Shown piece after piece: positions 52,949 to 61,976 of a stretch of DNA of 64,000 nt. Origin of the DNA: an uncultured Paenibacillus sp. (GTDB lineage: Bacteria; Bacillota; Bacilli; Paenibacillales; Paenibacillaceae). Position 1 is the first letter of the stretch; each line of letters begins with the position of its first letter. Both the position numbers and the translations under genes were made by a program. The stretch lies in the NCBI GenBank assembly GCA_937895345.1, contig CALAWP010000054.1, positions 31,993 to 95,992 of the forward strand, read 5' to 3'. A model generated the notes under the pieces. That model ran no database searches. It had not been told where the DNA came from and worked only from the letters and a program-made list of their open reading frames with translations.

Positions 52949-53189
52949 GGCATCTCTTCCCCTTTGAATTGCACATTATGGTATTCTGAACAAAAGAGTA
53001 ACCGGCTGACTCCCGTCCATAGATGGCCGGCTTGCGTCTCTCGATAACATCCAAGCTTCGTATAATGCGGAAGCTTATTCTGTCATAACGATTAAATCAC
53101 CGCACCGCTGCGCCAGCCGCGTCCGGCTGCACCGGTCCGGCCCGTTCGCGCTGCGCGGCCGTCTTTGCGGAAACGAGGGGGATACGTAA
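52949..53189. promoter_or_regulatory. Shared divergent control region of GH95 and the AraC-type gene
   Basis: The 241-base gap contains an inverted repeat, GAAGCTT / AAGCTTC, separated by about 10 bases near 53052-53076. No certain -35/-10 pair was found. Confidence 0.35.
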
Positions 53190-54065
53190 ATGGATACATC
53201 CGCCGGTCAGCCTTTGCTGACGGATTTGCTGCAATCGCTTCAGCCCAATCTGCTTTGCGTCTACCGATCCCAGGTGGGGCCCGACTGGGGGGAGCGGGAT
53301 TCCGTGCCTCCTTACAACAAGCTGTATTACATCTGCGAAGGCGAAGGCTGGATCCAAATCGACGGCATAGACTATTATCCGAAGCCCGGCCAGCTCGTTC
53401 TCGTCCCTTCCTGCTCCGCCGTCTCCTTTTCCGCCCTGAACGGACGCCCGTATTTGAAATACTGGTGCCACTTTACGACGACGGCGGGACCGCTCGACTT
53501 GTTCCAGCGCATCAACGTGCCGCTTTGCATCGACGCCGGAGACGGCAACGGCATCATTTCGCTTTTCGAATCGCTGATTGGCTGGAACGCCGAGGAAGGC
53601 ATCGTCGCCAGACTCCGCGAAAAGCTGGGATTGCTGGAGCTGCTCGCGCGTTACTTGGAGCAGGCGCCGATCGGCATTCTGAAGCTGCAGGATAAGGAAT
53701 GGACGCGATTGTCCGGCTTGCGGCAATATATCGAGGAGCGGCTCGACCGTCCGATCAGCGTGAACGAACTGGCGGATTGCGTCCACCTGCATCCCAATTA
53801 TTTCATTCGCTACTTCAAGCAGCATTTCGGCATGCCGCCGCTGCAATATATAAGCCGCAAGAGAGCGGAGCACGCCAAACGGCTCCTTGCCTTGTCCGCA
53901 AGCAGCGTCAAGGAGGTCGCCGCCGCGGTCGGCTTCCCCGATACGAGCCGCTTTACGCGGTTTTTCAAAAAGGAGACCGGATTGACGCCGACCGAATACC
54001 GCAGCAACGCGTCCGGGCCGATACGGCCCTCCGTATCTATTGTGGCGGACGGACCGTCCGATTGA
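53190..54065 (+). CDS. AraC-family transcriptional regulator
   Basis: A 291-residue regulator: cupin-like sensing domain (KLYYICEGEGWIQIDGIDYY, GQLVLVPSCSAVSF) and C-terminal helix-turn-helix pair (VNELADCVHLHPNYFIRYFK and VKEVAAAVGFPDTSRFTRFF, ending GLTPTEYRSNAS). ATG at 53190 follows GGGGGAT. It faces the GH95 gene and the MFS gene converges on its 3' end. The likely role is sugar-dependent control of the GH95 gene. Confidence 0.9.
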   Translation: MDTSAGQPLLTDLLQSLQPNLLCVYRSQVGPDWGERDSVPPYNKLYYICEGEGWIQIDGIDYYPKPGQLVLVPSCSAVSFSALNGRPYLKYWCHFTTTAGPLDLFQRINVPLCIDAGDGNGIISLFESLIGWNAEEGIVARLREKLGLLELLARYLEQAPIGILKLQDKEWTRLSGLRQYIEERLDRPISVNELADCVHLHPNYFIRYFKQHFGMPPLQYISRKRAEHAKRLLALSASSVKEVAAAVGFPDTSRFTRFFKKETGLTPTEYRSNASGPIRPSVSIVADGPSD

Positions 54066-54122
54066 ATATCCCAATTGCTAAGAACTTGTTGCCCAATATT
54101 AACTTTTTGCGCGCGGTGCCGT

Positions 54123-55373
54123 TCAAGCTTCCTCTTTCCGTTCTTCGACGAGCAGGGCGATCGTAAATTGCAGCAGCGCCGTCGCAAACAGCAAAACGGG
54201 CAGCCAAACGGACTGCACGTCGCCCGCGAAGGCGATCAGCAGCGCGATCGACGCCACCCGGCCGATATTCAGAAACAGCTCCCGCATGACGACCGATTCG
54301 ATGCGCAGCTGTCCCTTGAGCGGCAGCGTGCCGATTAGACGGTAATAATAAGAAGTCAGAGAATTGACGGCAAGCGGGTTGCATATGGAAAACAAAATCA
54401 TAAACAGGACGACCGACCACAGCTGGACGCCGAACAGCATCAGCGAGGCGCCTGCCGCGACGCCCGCAGTCGAAAGAAGCATATACGCGCGGACATGCTC
54501 CTTCTGCGCCTTTCGGGAGATAACGTAACCAGCCGCGACTGTCAGCGACGAAAAAAACACGCCCAGGTAGCCGACCCAATCCTCCCGGCCGACGGCTTGA
54601 AACAACAGGATGTTGGGCAAAAACAGCATAATCCCCTGGAACAGTCCCAGCACGAGAAAGCCGTACAGCCCCTTCAGCCAGCGCCGGTTGCGCCGCATGA
54701 CCAGGCCCATGAACTTTAAATAATACACTTTATGATGCGAGACCGCCGCCGGAATCCGGAAGCTGATCGCCGCCGCAACCACGAACATGATAAAGGCGAT
54801 CGTAAAAATTAAAATGTAGCCCTGCAGCCCTTCGTTTCGCTGAATCAAATACCCGGCCAGCGCCGGCCCCGCCAGCCCCGCCGAATTGAACGTCACCATA
54901 TTGACGGCCAAATACCGAATCCGGTTCGCTTCGGTGGAAACGTCGTATTGCAGCACCAAATAGCCGGTCCAATAAAAACCGGCGGCTATGCCGTTAAAGA
55001 CGGCGAACCACGCGAAATAATCCGGAACCTTCTCCTGCGTCACAACGACCAGCAAATAAAAGACGGCGATCATGACGATGCCCATCCGGTACACGGCCAT
55101 CCGGTCCAGCTTCTTGGCGATCCATCCCCCGACGGCAAAAGCCGGCGGCGTAATCGCGAACACAATCAGGTTATATAAGGCGTTAACGGTCAAGTCCTCG
55201 GTCAGCCGCCATAAATACAAGTTCAAAAACAGCCCCGACATCGATGCGCCGAACTGAAAGCAGCTATGGATAATAAGCGACGTAACCGCATCCTTGCCCA
55301 GCCTGCGCTCCGGCGGCAGCGGCGTTCCTTTCAGCGATTGTAATGCGGATTGCAGCCTATGTCTGATGCTCAT
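54123..55373 (-). CDS. MFS family transporter
   Basis: A 416-residue protein with about 12 hydrophobic segments. ATG at 55373 follows GGGGGAG at 8 bases; a frame reading upstream contains no membrane start and is excluded. Motif-like stretches are GGWIAKKLDRMAVYRMGIVM in the loop 2-3 region and a repeated FQ..G.SG pattern in helix 1. The substrate is not readable. It is not linked to a regulator, and converges on the AraC-type gene with a 57-base gap. Confidence 0.85.
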   Translation of the reverse strand: MSIRHRLQSALQSLKGTPLPPERRLGKDAVTSLIIHSCFQFGASMSGLFLNLYLWRLTEDLTVNALYNLIVFAITPPAFAVGGWIAKKLDRMAVYRMGIVMIAVFYLLVVVTQEKVPDYFAWFAVFNGIAAGFYWTGYLVLQYDVSTEANRIRYLAVNMVTFNSAGLAGPALAGYLIQRNEGLQGYILIFTIAFIMFVVAAAISFRIPAAVSHHKVYYLKFMGLVMRRNRRWLKGLYGFLVLGLFQGIMLFLPNILLFQAVGREDWVGYLGVFFSSLTVAAGYVISRKAQKEHVRAYMLLSTAGVAAGASLMLFGVQLWSVVLFMILFSICNPLAVNSLTSYYYRLIGTLPLKGQLRIESVVMRELFLNIGRVASIALLIAFAGDVQSVWLPVLLFATALLQFTIALLVEERKEEA

Positions 55374-55459
55374 GGAACGTCTCCCCCGATGTTTGCATGG
55401 TGCAGCTTCTAATCGATGCTGTACCCAGTTTAACTCCGTCTGCGCCGATTGAAAAGAAG

Positions 55460-55484
55460 CGAAAGAGCCGTAACGGCTCTTTCG
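55460..55484. terminator. Symmetric hairpin in front of the MFS gene
   Basis: An 11-bp stem, CGAAAGAGCCG / CGGCTCTTTCG, with a TAA loop. It could act on either strand; no long T-tract follows. Confidence 0.4.
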
Positions 55485-55555
55485 GTCCGCGCATACAATG
55501 CTTGTTCGGTCGCACACTAGTTCCATCAACGGATGAAGGAGGTCGCGAAGGCACG

Positions 55556-55642
55556 ATGGCCAAACAGCAAGGACACGCCAAGCAAAATACAAAAACGAAG
55601 TCGTCCGACAAAAAAGGCAATGCGTCCGGCAACAACCACTAA
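55556..55642 (+). CDS. Possible 28-residue Lys/Gln/Asn-rich peptide
   Basis: ATG at 55556 follows AAGGAGG (13 bases) and a second GAAGG (4 bases). The product MAKQQGHAKQNTKTKSSDKK then GNASGNNH is very hydrophilic and basic, like small spore-associated proteins, though no family is recognised. It stands alone. The remaining 245 bases to 55887 hold nothing recognised. Confidence is low because the context is otherwise non-coding. Confidence 0.4.
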   Translation: MAKQQGHAKQNTKTKSSDKKGNASGNNH

Positions 55643-55887
55643 AGGAACGGAACTGCGAGCAAGCGGCGGATCGCCGTCCGCGGCGGCGCAACCGCTCATT
55701 CCGTCGTCAGGGCTGGCAAGCGCAATCGGGCTGACGCCGTCCTTCGGCGGCTCAGGTTGCGTTTCGCGTTGACCTGTGAGCTCGGTAGGGTGAAATTTAC
55801 GCTTTCTTATATGGCCTTTTTCATGGACTTTAGGGCGCATCCTGTCCGTTCGACCCTAAATCTCGGCAAGACTGGGGCCCCGCTTCG

Positions 55888-57387
55888 CTATACCCTTTCC
55901 TTGCCCTTATCGGATTCGCCGGCATTGCGGTTCGCCGCTTCGCGGTCCTGCCGCATTTCCTCCACCGTCTTCACCTTCAGTCGGACGGCTCCCTTATATC
56001 CTTCGCGCGTCGGCAGGAGCGGCCCTTCCGCCAGCCGTTTCTTCGCGGCCGCAATGGCCCCGGCGTATTGCGGCAGCCATTGCTCTTGCGCAACGAGCAG
56101 TTCGTCCGTCATCTGCCATACTTCCTTCGGATTGCACACCGCCCCGACCAGCGGATCCATCAGCATCGCCTGGCGCAGCAGCAGGTCGTCGCCCCGTACG
56201 GCCGCTTCCACGGCGAGCCGCTGTACGGAAATGCTCGCGTTGCATACGGCGGCGGGACCGAGGGGCAGCTCGCCCACAACCGGCATCGAGATGCCGTTCG
56301 CGTCGGCGTAGCCCGGCGCTTCGATAACGGCGTCGTCCGGAAGATTGGATATGATGCCATTGTTGACGACGTTGAAATGCCCGCGGTAAACGCGTCCGGT
56401 CTCGAGTCCTTCGATAATGTAGGAGCCGTGCTCATGGCTGCGCAGCTCCGGCTTGAACTCGTTGGCCGGGTCCTTCATCCAGTTCGGAAAGTCGGTCTCG
56501 AACCAATTGCGGCCTTCCGTACATACGCGCAAATATCCGCCCGTCTCCCCGTTAATCCAGGAGCCCGTATCGATCCAATCCTGAATCTCCTCCGGGCGTT
56601 TGCGGTACCACGGCAAATATTCGCTTAAATGGCCGTTCGACTCTGTGCTGTAATAACCGAATCTGCGCAGCATGTCGATCCGCACCTTCTCCGTCCGGCT
56701 GAAGCCTTCATGCCGTTCGAACGCCTCCAACAGCCGGCCGGTCATATCCTCGCCCTTGTGCTTGACGGAAATATACCATGTCTGATGGTTGATGCCGGCG
56801 CAAATGATGTCCACTTCCTCCCGCTTCAGCCCGAGCGCCTCCGCAATTTGGAAATGGCCGTGCTGCACGCCGTGGCACAGCCCGATCGTCCGCACGCCGC
56901 CGTATTGGTTGCAAGCCCAGGTCAGCATCGCCATTGGATTCGCGTAATTGAGCAGCAGCGCGTCTTCCGCCGCGCATTCCCGAATGTCGCGGCAAATGTT
57001 CAGCATTTCGGCGATGCCCCGCTGCCCGTACATAATGCCTCCCGCGCACAACGTATCTCCGACGCACTGGTCGACGCCGTATTTGAGCGGAATGTCCACA
57101 TCGGCCGCAAACGCCTCCAGACCGCCGACCCGAATCGTGCAGATGACGTATTTGGCGTCCTTCAGCGCTTCCCGCCTGTCCGTCGTCGACTGAATGCGAA
57201 TCGGCAAGCCGTTCGCTTCAATATCGCGCTGGCAAAGCGCCGTCACCATTTCCAAATTGCGCGGATTAATGTCCGTAAACGCGACTTCGATCCGACCGAA
57301 TTCCGGAACGGCCAGCAAATCCCGCAGCAATCCCCGCGTAAAGCCGATCGAGCCGGCGCCGATAAACGTAATTTTGAAAGAAGACAT
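55888..57387 (-). CDS. GH4 family alpha-galactosidase/alpha-glucosidase
   Basis: A 499-residue NAD- and metal-dependent cytoplasmic glycosidase. The Rossmann start is FKITFIGAGSIGFTRGLLRD. The metal Cys is in GLCHGVQHG and the metal His in AGINHQTWYI; both are required for GH4 activity. The VGDTLCAGGIMYGQR and LLNYANPMAMLTWA stretches are also family-typical. The HQTWY variant and overall length resemble MelA-type alpha-galactosidases. ATG at 57387 is chosen (GGAGGG 10 bases before); an in-frame ATG 6 codons earlier also exists. It follows the MarR and AraC genes by 100 bases. Confidence 0.9.
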   Translation of the reverse strand: MSSFKITFIGAGSIGFTRGLLRDLLAVPEFGRIEVAFTDINPRNLEMVTALCQRDIEANGLPIRIQSTTDRREALKDAKYVICTIRVGGLEAFAADVDIPLKYGVDQCVGDTLCAGGIMYGQRGIAEMLNICRDIRECAAEDALLLNYANPMAMLTWACNQYGGVRTIGLCHGVQHGHFQIAEALGLKREEVDIICAGINHQTWYISVKHKGEDMTGRLLEAFERHEGFSRTEKVRIDMLRRFGYYSTESNGHLSEYLPWYRKRPEEIQDWIDTGSWINGETGGYLRVCTEGRNWFETDFPNWMKDPANEFKPELRSHEHGSYIIEGLETGRVYRGHFNVVNNGIISNLPDDAVIEAPGYADANGISMPVVGELPLGPAAVCNASISVQRLAVEAAVRGDDLLLRQAMLMDPLVGAVCNPKEVWQMTDELLVAQEQWLPQYAGAIAAAKKRLAEGPLLPTREGYKGAVRLKVKTVEEMRQDREAANRNAGESDKGKERV

Positions 57388-57487
57388 CGCTTCATCACCC
57401 TCCATGCGTCTATTCGCTTACAGTTCTATTCTAGCAACGGCAAGGGGGAAGCGTTATCAAAATCGTGACGGCCTTCGGTCCGGCGTG

Positions 57488-58435
57488 TCAGAAATCGTCA
57501 CCCGATTGCGCGGCAGCCGCGCCTCTTCCATCCAGCAGCTGCGTCTGATGGGACTGCCGGTATTCGATCGGCGTCTGGTTCGCGTATTTGCGGAACATGG
57601 CGTGAAAATATTGCCGGCTGCTGACGCCGACGTAATCGCAAATGTCCGCTACCGGAATGTCGGTCTGCCGCAGCAGCATTTTCGCTTTTTCCATCCGAAT
57701 CTCCGTCAAATAAGCGTTGATCGGCTTGCCGCAGCCCGCCGTAAACAATCGATGCAAATAACCGGGATGTACGTTGACGGCGGAGGCGACATCCTTCACC
57801 CGTATATCCCGGTCGTAATTGTGATGCAAATATCGGATCGCTTCCTGCACGTAGCGGTCGGCCGGTCCGGCGCCCCGCTGCGCCGATTCGCCGCGAATAT
57901 GCGCGACGGTGACGAGCAGCTGCGCGAACAGAAGCTCAAGCCGCACTCGCCTGCGGTTCTCCCTTCGGTCCAGCTCGAGCACGAGGCTCTTGAGCAGTGG
58001 ATACAGCTCCTCGGAATCGCGCAGCACCAAATAAGGCGAAGTTTCCGCGGCAAGCTCCGCCACAAGCGGATCTTCTTCCGCCAGCTGGCGCAGCGACGGG
58101 AACGGCATGCCGCCGGACCGCCCGGCGAACTCGAATTCGACGTTCAGCATGCGGCAGGACGTGCCGGCTTCGACGAGCAGCCGATGCGGCACGCCCCCAT
58201 CCAGCACGATGAATTCGCCTTTCTTCAATAGAAATACGGCCGGACGGGACCGGTCGGCCAAGGCGAGCTCGATGCGGCATTGTCCTTGAATGACATACAT
58301 AATCTCGATCGAATCGTGCGTATGAAAATTCATGCTGTAGTCGGTCCATAGCTTGTAATAGTAGGCGAATACATGAGGGTAGGCGTCCTTCTCCAGCCAC
58401 TTCCGCTTGAACAACGCTCCTGCCGGCCGCGTCAT
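57488..58435 (-). CDS. AraC-family transcriptional regulator
   Basis: A 315-residue regulator with an N-terminal cupin-like domain (FHTHDSIEIMYVIQGQCRIE, EFIVLDGGVPHRLLV) and C-terminal helix-turn-helix pair (VKDVASAVNVHPGYLHRLFT, VADICDYVGVSSRQYFHAMF). Its start overlaps the MarR stop by 4 bases (ATGA). It is followed by the GH4 gene, its probable target. An imperfect cre-like TGTAAGCGAATAGA (11 of 14) lies at 57409-57422. Confidence 0.88.
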   Translation of the reverse strand: MTRPAGALFKRKWLEKDAYPHVFAYYYKLWTDYSMNFHTHDSIEIMYVIQGQCRIELALADRSRPAVFLLKKGEFIVLDGGVPHRLLVEAGTSCRMLNVEFEFAGRSGGMPFPSLRQLAEEDPLVAELAAETSPYLVLRDSEELYPLLKSLVLELDRRENRRRVRLELLFAQLLVTVAHIRGESAQRGAGPADRYVQEAIRYLHHNYDRDIRVKDVASAVNVHPGYLHRLFTAGCGKPINAYLTEIRMEKAKMLLRQTDIPVADICDYVGVSSRQYFHAMFRKYANQTPIEYRQSHQTQLLDGRGAAAAQSGDDF

Positions 58436-58893
58436 GACTGTTCCGTCTCCTCCGCGCTCATATTCCGGTTCATCTGCTCGAATATCGCAATCGCGCGCTC
58501 CATATCCTCTTCGGTCATCCCTCTGTACAGCTTCATCATGACCTTCTTCCGAATGCTCGAGATCAGCTCGATCGTCTCGCGGCCTTTTTCCGTCAGCTTG
58601 AGCAAGACGACCCGCCTGTCCTCCGTCCCCCGTTCCCGCTCGATATAGCCGAGCTCGATCAGCCGGTCGGCGATTCCCGTCACGCCGCCGCTCGTGATGG
58701 ACAGCTGCTCGGCCAGGGCGGATGCTTTCTGAGGACCGGATTCCGCCAAAATAATAAGCAATCTTCCATGCGTCATGCCCAGTCCGTGCACGTTATGCTT
58801 GTTCCATTCCGCATGTATAAGCTTGCGCACCTCGCGAAACGTCTCGTCCAACCGCCGCATCAACGCCTGCCTGCCGTCGCCAGCCTGTACCAT
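58432..58893 (-). CDS. MarR-family transcriptional regulator
   Basis: A 153-residue winged-helix repressor: GLGMTHGRLLIILAESGPQKASALAEQLSI, then the wing region SGGVTGIADRLIELGYIERERGTEDRRVVL in the expected order (quoted stretches are separate halves of the domain). Its ATG at 58893 is preceded by GGAGAG. A strong promoter (58932-58960) lies directly ahead, and its -10 box falls within an inverted repeat that probably is the MarR operator. It is co-transcribed with the AraC gene. Confidence 0.9.
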   Translation of the reverse strand: MVQAGDGRQALMRRLDETFREVRKLIHAEWNKHNVHGLGMTHGRLLIILAESGPQKASALAEQLSITSGGVTGIADRLIELGYIERERGTEDRRVVLLKLTEKGRETIELISSIRKKVMMKLYRGMTEEDMERAIAIFEQMNRNMSAEETEQS

Positions 58894-58931
58894 TGCACCG
58901 CTCTCCGTTTCTGTGGATAGGTTTTCTCAGG

Positions 58932-58960
58932 ATTATAGTATCCTATCCCGGCAACGTCAA
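58932..58960 (-). promoter_or_regulatory. Strong SigA promoter of the MarR-AraC genes
   Basis: TTGACG (58955-58960), 17 bases, TATAAT (58932-58937) on the minus strand. The inverted repeat AGGAT-6-ATCCT at 58929-58944 spans the -10 box. The -35 box overlaps the stop codon region of the DD-carboxypeptidase gene. Confidence 0.8.
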
Positions 58961-59925
58961 CCCGACGCAGTCATGGAACCGTTCGAATCCCCCCATACGG
59001 ACCAGCCTTTCTTGCGAAATCCGAGCTCGTACAGCTTCCGCGTTTCTACAAAGCGGGTTTCGGGCGCAGGAGCTCCCATGACGACGGAGATGAGCCGCTG
59101 ATCCCCCCGCTTGGCCGTCCCCGTAAAGCAATAACCGGCTTCCGGCGTGTAACCGGTCTTCAGCCCGTCGCTGCCGGGGTAGGCGAACGGCCCGTCCTTC
59201 AACATCAGATTGGTGGCCGGCAGGGAGCGGCCCCGTTCGGCCAAATTAACGCTGCTGCGGCTTGTGACGCTCAGCACCTCCGGATATTTGCCGATCAAAT
59301 AACCGGCCAGTCTGGCCGTATCCTTCGCCGTCATCAGCGTATCCCGTTCGGCCGCCGCTCCGGCAAGATGGCGGATGTCGCTGCGGCTTAGCCCCGTGGC
59401 GTTGCCGAACCGGGCCGCTTCGGACATGCCGATGCGGGCAGCCCTCTCGTTCATCAGCCTGACGAAAGCCTCCTCCGTACCCGCCACATGCTCCGCAAGC
59501 GCCACGGCCGCATCGTTGGCGGAATGGACGGTCATCGCCTCGAACAGCTCCCGCACCGTATAGCGGTCATCCTTCTCCAAGCCCATTCTGGAGCCGGGCA
59601 CCGCCGCGGCGTAATCGCTGATCGCCACGAGCTCGTTCCATTTCACGCTGCCGTCCTCGATCCGGTCGAGCACGATCAGCTCCGTCATCATTTTGGACAT
59701 GCTGGCCGGCGGCAGCGCCTCGTCGGCATTCAGCTCGTACAGCACCTTGCCCGTATCGGCGTCGACAAGAACGGCGGCTTTCAGCGCGAGCTCCGGCTTG
59801 GACCCGTTCATCCACCATTTGCCCAGCGAAGCCGCTCCGTATGTCAGCACGGCGGCGGCAAGCGCCACCGCTGCGTATTTGATCCAATTCATGCCCGATG
59901 TCCGTTTCTGTCTATAGATATACAT
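58957..59925 (-). CDS. Serine DD-carboxypeptidase (DacF/PBP type)
   Basis: A 322-residue penicillin-binding enzyme that trims D-Ala from peptidoglycan stems. An N-terminal membrane helix (about 15-32) is followed by the catalytic domain: Ser75-Met-Ser-Lys78, Ser135-Ala-Asn137 and Lys256-Thr-Gly258, the complete set. It lacks the long C-terminal beta domain of PBP5, so it is a short form. ATG at 59925 is used, with GGAAG nearby; an internal ATG at codon 12 is possible. It follows the VanRS-like pair by 97 bases, and its promoter carries TTAMA-type boxes shared with theirs. Confidence 0.9.
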   Translation of the reverse strand: MYIYRQKRTSGMNWIKYAAVALAAAVLTYGAASLGKWWMNGSKPELALKAAVLVDADTGKVLYELNADEALPPASMSKMMTELIVLDRIEDGSVKWNELVAISDYAAAVPGSRMGLEKDDRYTVRELFEAMTVHSANDAAVALAEHVAGTEEAFVRLMNERAARIGMSEAARFGNATGLSRSDIRHLAGAAAERDTLMTAKDTARLAGYLIGKYPEVLSVTSRSSVNLAERGRSLPATNLMLKDGPFAYPGSDGLKTGYTPEAGYCFTGTAKRGDQRLISVVMGAPAPETRFVETRKLYELGFRKKGWSVWGDSNGSMTASG

Positions 59926-59962
59926 CTTCCGTTCGTCCCCTCTCCTGCATCTCTCGTACCCA

Positions 59963-59994
59963 AGTATAGAGATGTAAGTTTAAGGAGACTGTAA
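59963..59994 (-). promoter_or_regulatory. Activator-type promoter of the DD-carboxypeptidase gene
   Basis: The minus strand has the direct repeat TTACAG (59989-59994) and TTAAAC (59978-59983) with an 11-base pitch, upstream of TATACT (59963-59968). No normal -35 box is present. The layout is that of OmpR/PhoB-family activators. A short GTCTTAAGAC palindrome with flanking A and T runs (60008-60026) may be a weak terminator for the kinase gene. Confidence 0.55.
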
Positions 59995-60022
59995 CGGAAT
60001 CATAAAAAAGTCTTAAGACCTT

Positions 60023-61156
60023 TTAATGGGCGGGCGGCCGCGGTCCCGGACCTGGCAAATGAATCGGCAGCCTGACCCGGAAGGACGTCCGGCGCGAATC
60101 GCTTGTCGCCTCGATCGTCCCTCCGTGCTTTTCCACAATGCTCTTGGAGATGGCCAGTCCGAGACCCGAACCGCCCGACCATTGGCTTCGCGCTTTGTCC
60201 ACCCTGTAGAACCGGTCGAAAATGTGGGGCAGATCGATCGCGGGAATCGGCTCGCCGTAGTTGACGACTTCCGCCAACGCCGTCCGGGCGTCCAGCCGCC
60301 GGATATAAATGTCGATCCGTTTCCCTTCCTTGCCGTACGTCATCGCGTTGGAGATCAAATTTTCGAATACGCGCACCATCTTATCCGCATCCGCATGCAG
60401 CATGACCGTCGGCTCCTCCCGGTGAAGCTTGCCCTCCATGCCGGCTTCCCGGAGCATCACGTCGTATTGCACCAGAAGCTGGCCCAGCATCTCGACCAGA
60501 TTAAAGACCGACGGCTTCAGATCGACGGTGTCGTTGCGCATTCTCGTATATTCGAACAAGTCGTTGATCAGCACGTTCAGCCGCAGCGACTTCTCGTAAG
60601 CGATCTGGGTGTAATGCCTCAGCTCGACCTCGTCCCGGTAACGGTCCTGCTCGATGAGGCCGAGATAGCCGATGACCGAAGTGAGCGGCGTGCGCAAATC
60701 GTGCGACACGTTCGTAATGAGCTCGTTTTTCGTCTGCTCGGCTCTCCGTTCCTCCTCCAGCGCGGACTGCAGACGCTCCGACAGCCGGTTGACGTGGCTC
60801 CCGAGCACGGCATAAGCGCTTTTGCCCCTTATCGGAATCCGGTAATGAAATTCAAGCTGACCGTCGGCCATCCGGCGCACGGTATCGTTCACTCTGCCGA
60901 ACGTCCGGTAATGGAGCCATTGCAGCAAGCCGTAATATAACAGAAACAGCATAAACCAGACGAAGATGAGCGAAAGGCCGTTAAACGCATTGTAAACGCC
61001 ATATCCGATTTCGTAAAAAATCGATAAATATCTCATTTCCCTGATCGTCATCATGACCATGTACAGCACGGCCAGGCTGACCAATCCGAGCGCGCCGCTC
61101 AGAATGAGCGTGCCGAACGACCTCAGGACGAGCCTGGAGACGGTTTTATCCTTCAA
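60023..61156 (-). CDS. VanS-like sensor histidine kinase
   Basis: A 377-residue kinase with two membrane helices (about 14-38 and 60-80), a short extracellular loop, HAMP, then the HisKA and ATPase domains: His152 in ITNVSHDLRTPLTSVIGY, FENLISNAMTYGKEG, DLPHIFDRFYRVDKARS and GGSGLGLAISKSIVEKHGG. The short loop suggests it senses a membrane or wall signal. Its start overlaps the end of the regulator by 11 bases. The VanS-like call is by architecture only. Confidence 0.9.
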   Translation of the reverse strand: MKDKTVSRLVLRSFGTLILSGALGLVSLAVLYMVMMTIREMRYLSIFYEIGYGVYNAFNGLSLIFVWFMLFLLYYGLLQWLHYRTFGRVNDTVRRMADGQLEFHYRIPIRGKSAYAVLGSHVNRLSERLQSALEEERRAEQTKNELITNVSHDLRTPLTSVIGYLGLIEQDRYRDEVELRHYTQIAYEKSLRLNVLINDLFEYTRMRNDTVDLKPSVFNLVEMLGQLLVQYDVMLREAGMEGKLHREEPTVMLHADADKMVRVFENLISNAMTYGKEGKRIDIYIRRLDARTALAEVVNYGEPIPAIDLPHIFDRFYRVDKARSQWSGGSGLGLAISKSIVEKHGGTIEATSDSRRTSFRVRLPIHLPGPGPRPPAH

Positions 61157-61847
61157 TTTTGTAGCCGACCCCCCACACCGTCACGATCAGCTTTTCGCCG
61201 AGCTCTTTTTCCAGCTTGTCTCTCAGCTTGCTGATATGGACCATGACCGTATTATTCGATTCAAAATATTTTTCCTTCCACACTTGCTGAAAAATTTCCT
61301 CGGCGCTGAAGACGCGGCCCGGCTGCGAGGCGAGCAAATGAAGGATGCCGAACTCCGTCGAGGTCAGGTGAAGGGGTCTTCCGTCCACGTCGGCCGAGTG
61401 GCTGAGCTTGTCGATGCGCAGCGGACCAAGCCGGATCTCCCGCCCTTCCCGCGCCCCGTCGCCGCCCGCCGGCTGGCTGTATTGATAAGACCGCCGCAGC
61501 AGTGAACGTACGCGGGCAATCAGCTCCAGCGGATTAAACGGCTTGACCATGTAGTCGTCCGCCCCCGTCATCAGCCCCATAATTTTGTCCATATCCTGCG
61601 TCTTGGCGCTCAGCATCAGAATGGGGACGTTGCCGTCCTTCCGCAAGCGGCGGCATACTTCCAGCCCGTCCAGCTTGGGCATCATAATATCCAATATGAC
61701 AAGGTCGCTCGGGCTTCGCTCGAACGCCGACAGCGCCTGTTCGCCGTCGGACGCGATTTCCGTCGCAAATCCTTCGTTCCGCAAATAGATCTCAATCAAT
61801 TCCGCAATTTCCCTCTCGTCGTCCACGATCAATATTTTCCGGTCCAA
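61146..61847 (-). CDS. VanR-like OmpR-family response regulator
   Basis: A 233-residue regulator: receiver with Asp53 in DLVILDIMMPKLDG and Lys102 in YMVKPF, then a winged-helix effector domain (LTSTEFGILHLLASQPGRVF, NNTVMVHISKLRDKL, VWGVGYKIEG). TTG at 61847 follows AGGAGG. It is the first gene of the regulator-kinase unit, and its promoter region has three TTAAA-type direct repeats, suggesting autoregulation. The next gene downstream is the DD-carboxypeptidase. Confidence 0.92.
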   Translation of the reverse strand: MDRKILIVDDEREIAELIEIYLRNEGFATEIASDGEQALSAFERSPSDLVILDIMMPKLDGLEVCRRLRKDGNVPILMLSAKTQDMDKIMGLMTGADDYMVKPFNPLELIARVRSLLRRSYQYSQPAGGDGAREGREIRLGPLRIDKLSHSADVDGRPLHLTSTEFGILHLLASQPGRVFSAEEIFQQVWKEKYFESNNTVMVHISKLRDKLEKELGEKLIVTVWGVGYKIEG

Positions 61848-61947
61848 GTCGAATCCTCCTAAGTTTTAGTGCTGCAAAGCTCCGTATGAGCTTTACTATA
61901 CATGATGGCATGCCGAAAAGGTACGTCTGGGCGCCCGAATTCATAAT

Positions 61948-61976
61948 GTTTAAGCCATTTTTAAGTTTTTCTTTAA
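61948..61976 (-). promoter_or_regulatory. Three TTAAA direct repeats before the VanR-like gene
   Basis: TTAAAG (61971-61976), TTAAAA (61959-61964) and TTAAAC (61948-61953) on the minus strand, with 12- and 11-base pitch, match the boxes at 59978-59994. TATAGT near 61898 is a candidate -10 box further downstream. The rest of 61848-62153, the intergenic region shared with ilvD, contains an 8-bp hairpin CGAAGCGC / GCGCTTCG at 62105-62124 in the ilvD leader. No T-box was seen. Confidence 0.55.

Noticed and set aside
55533..55772. A 79-codon plus-strand frame overlapping the small basic peptide
   Set aside because: Its ATG lies inside the ribosome-site sequence of the 55556 frame and its composition looks random; the short frame is preferred, at low confidence.
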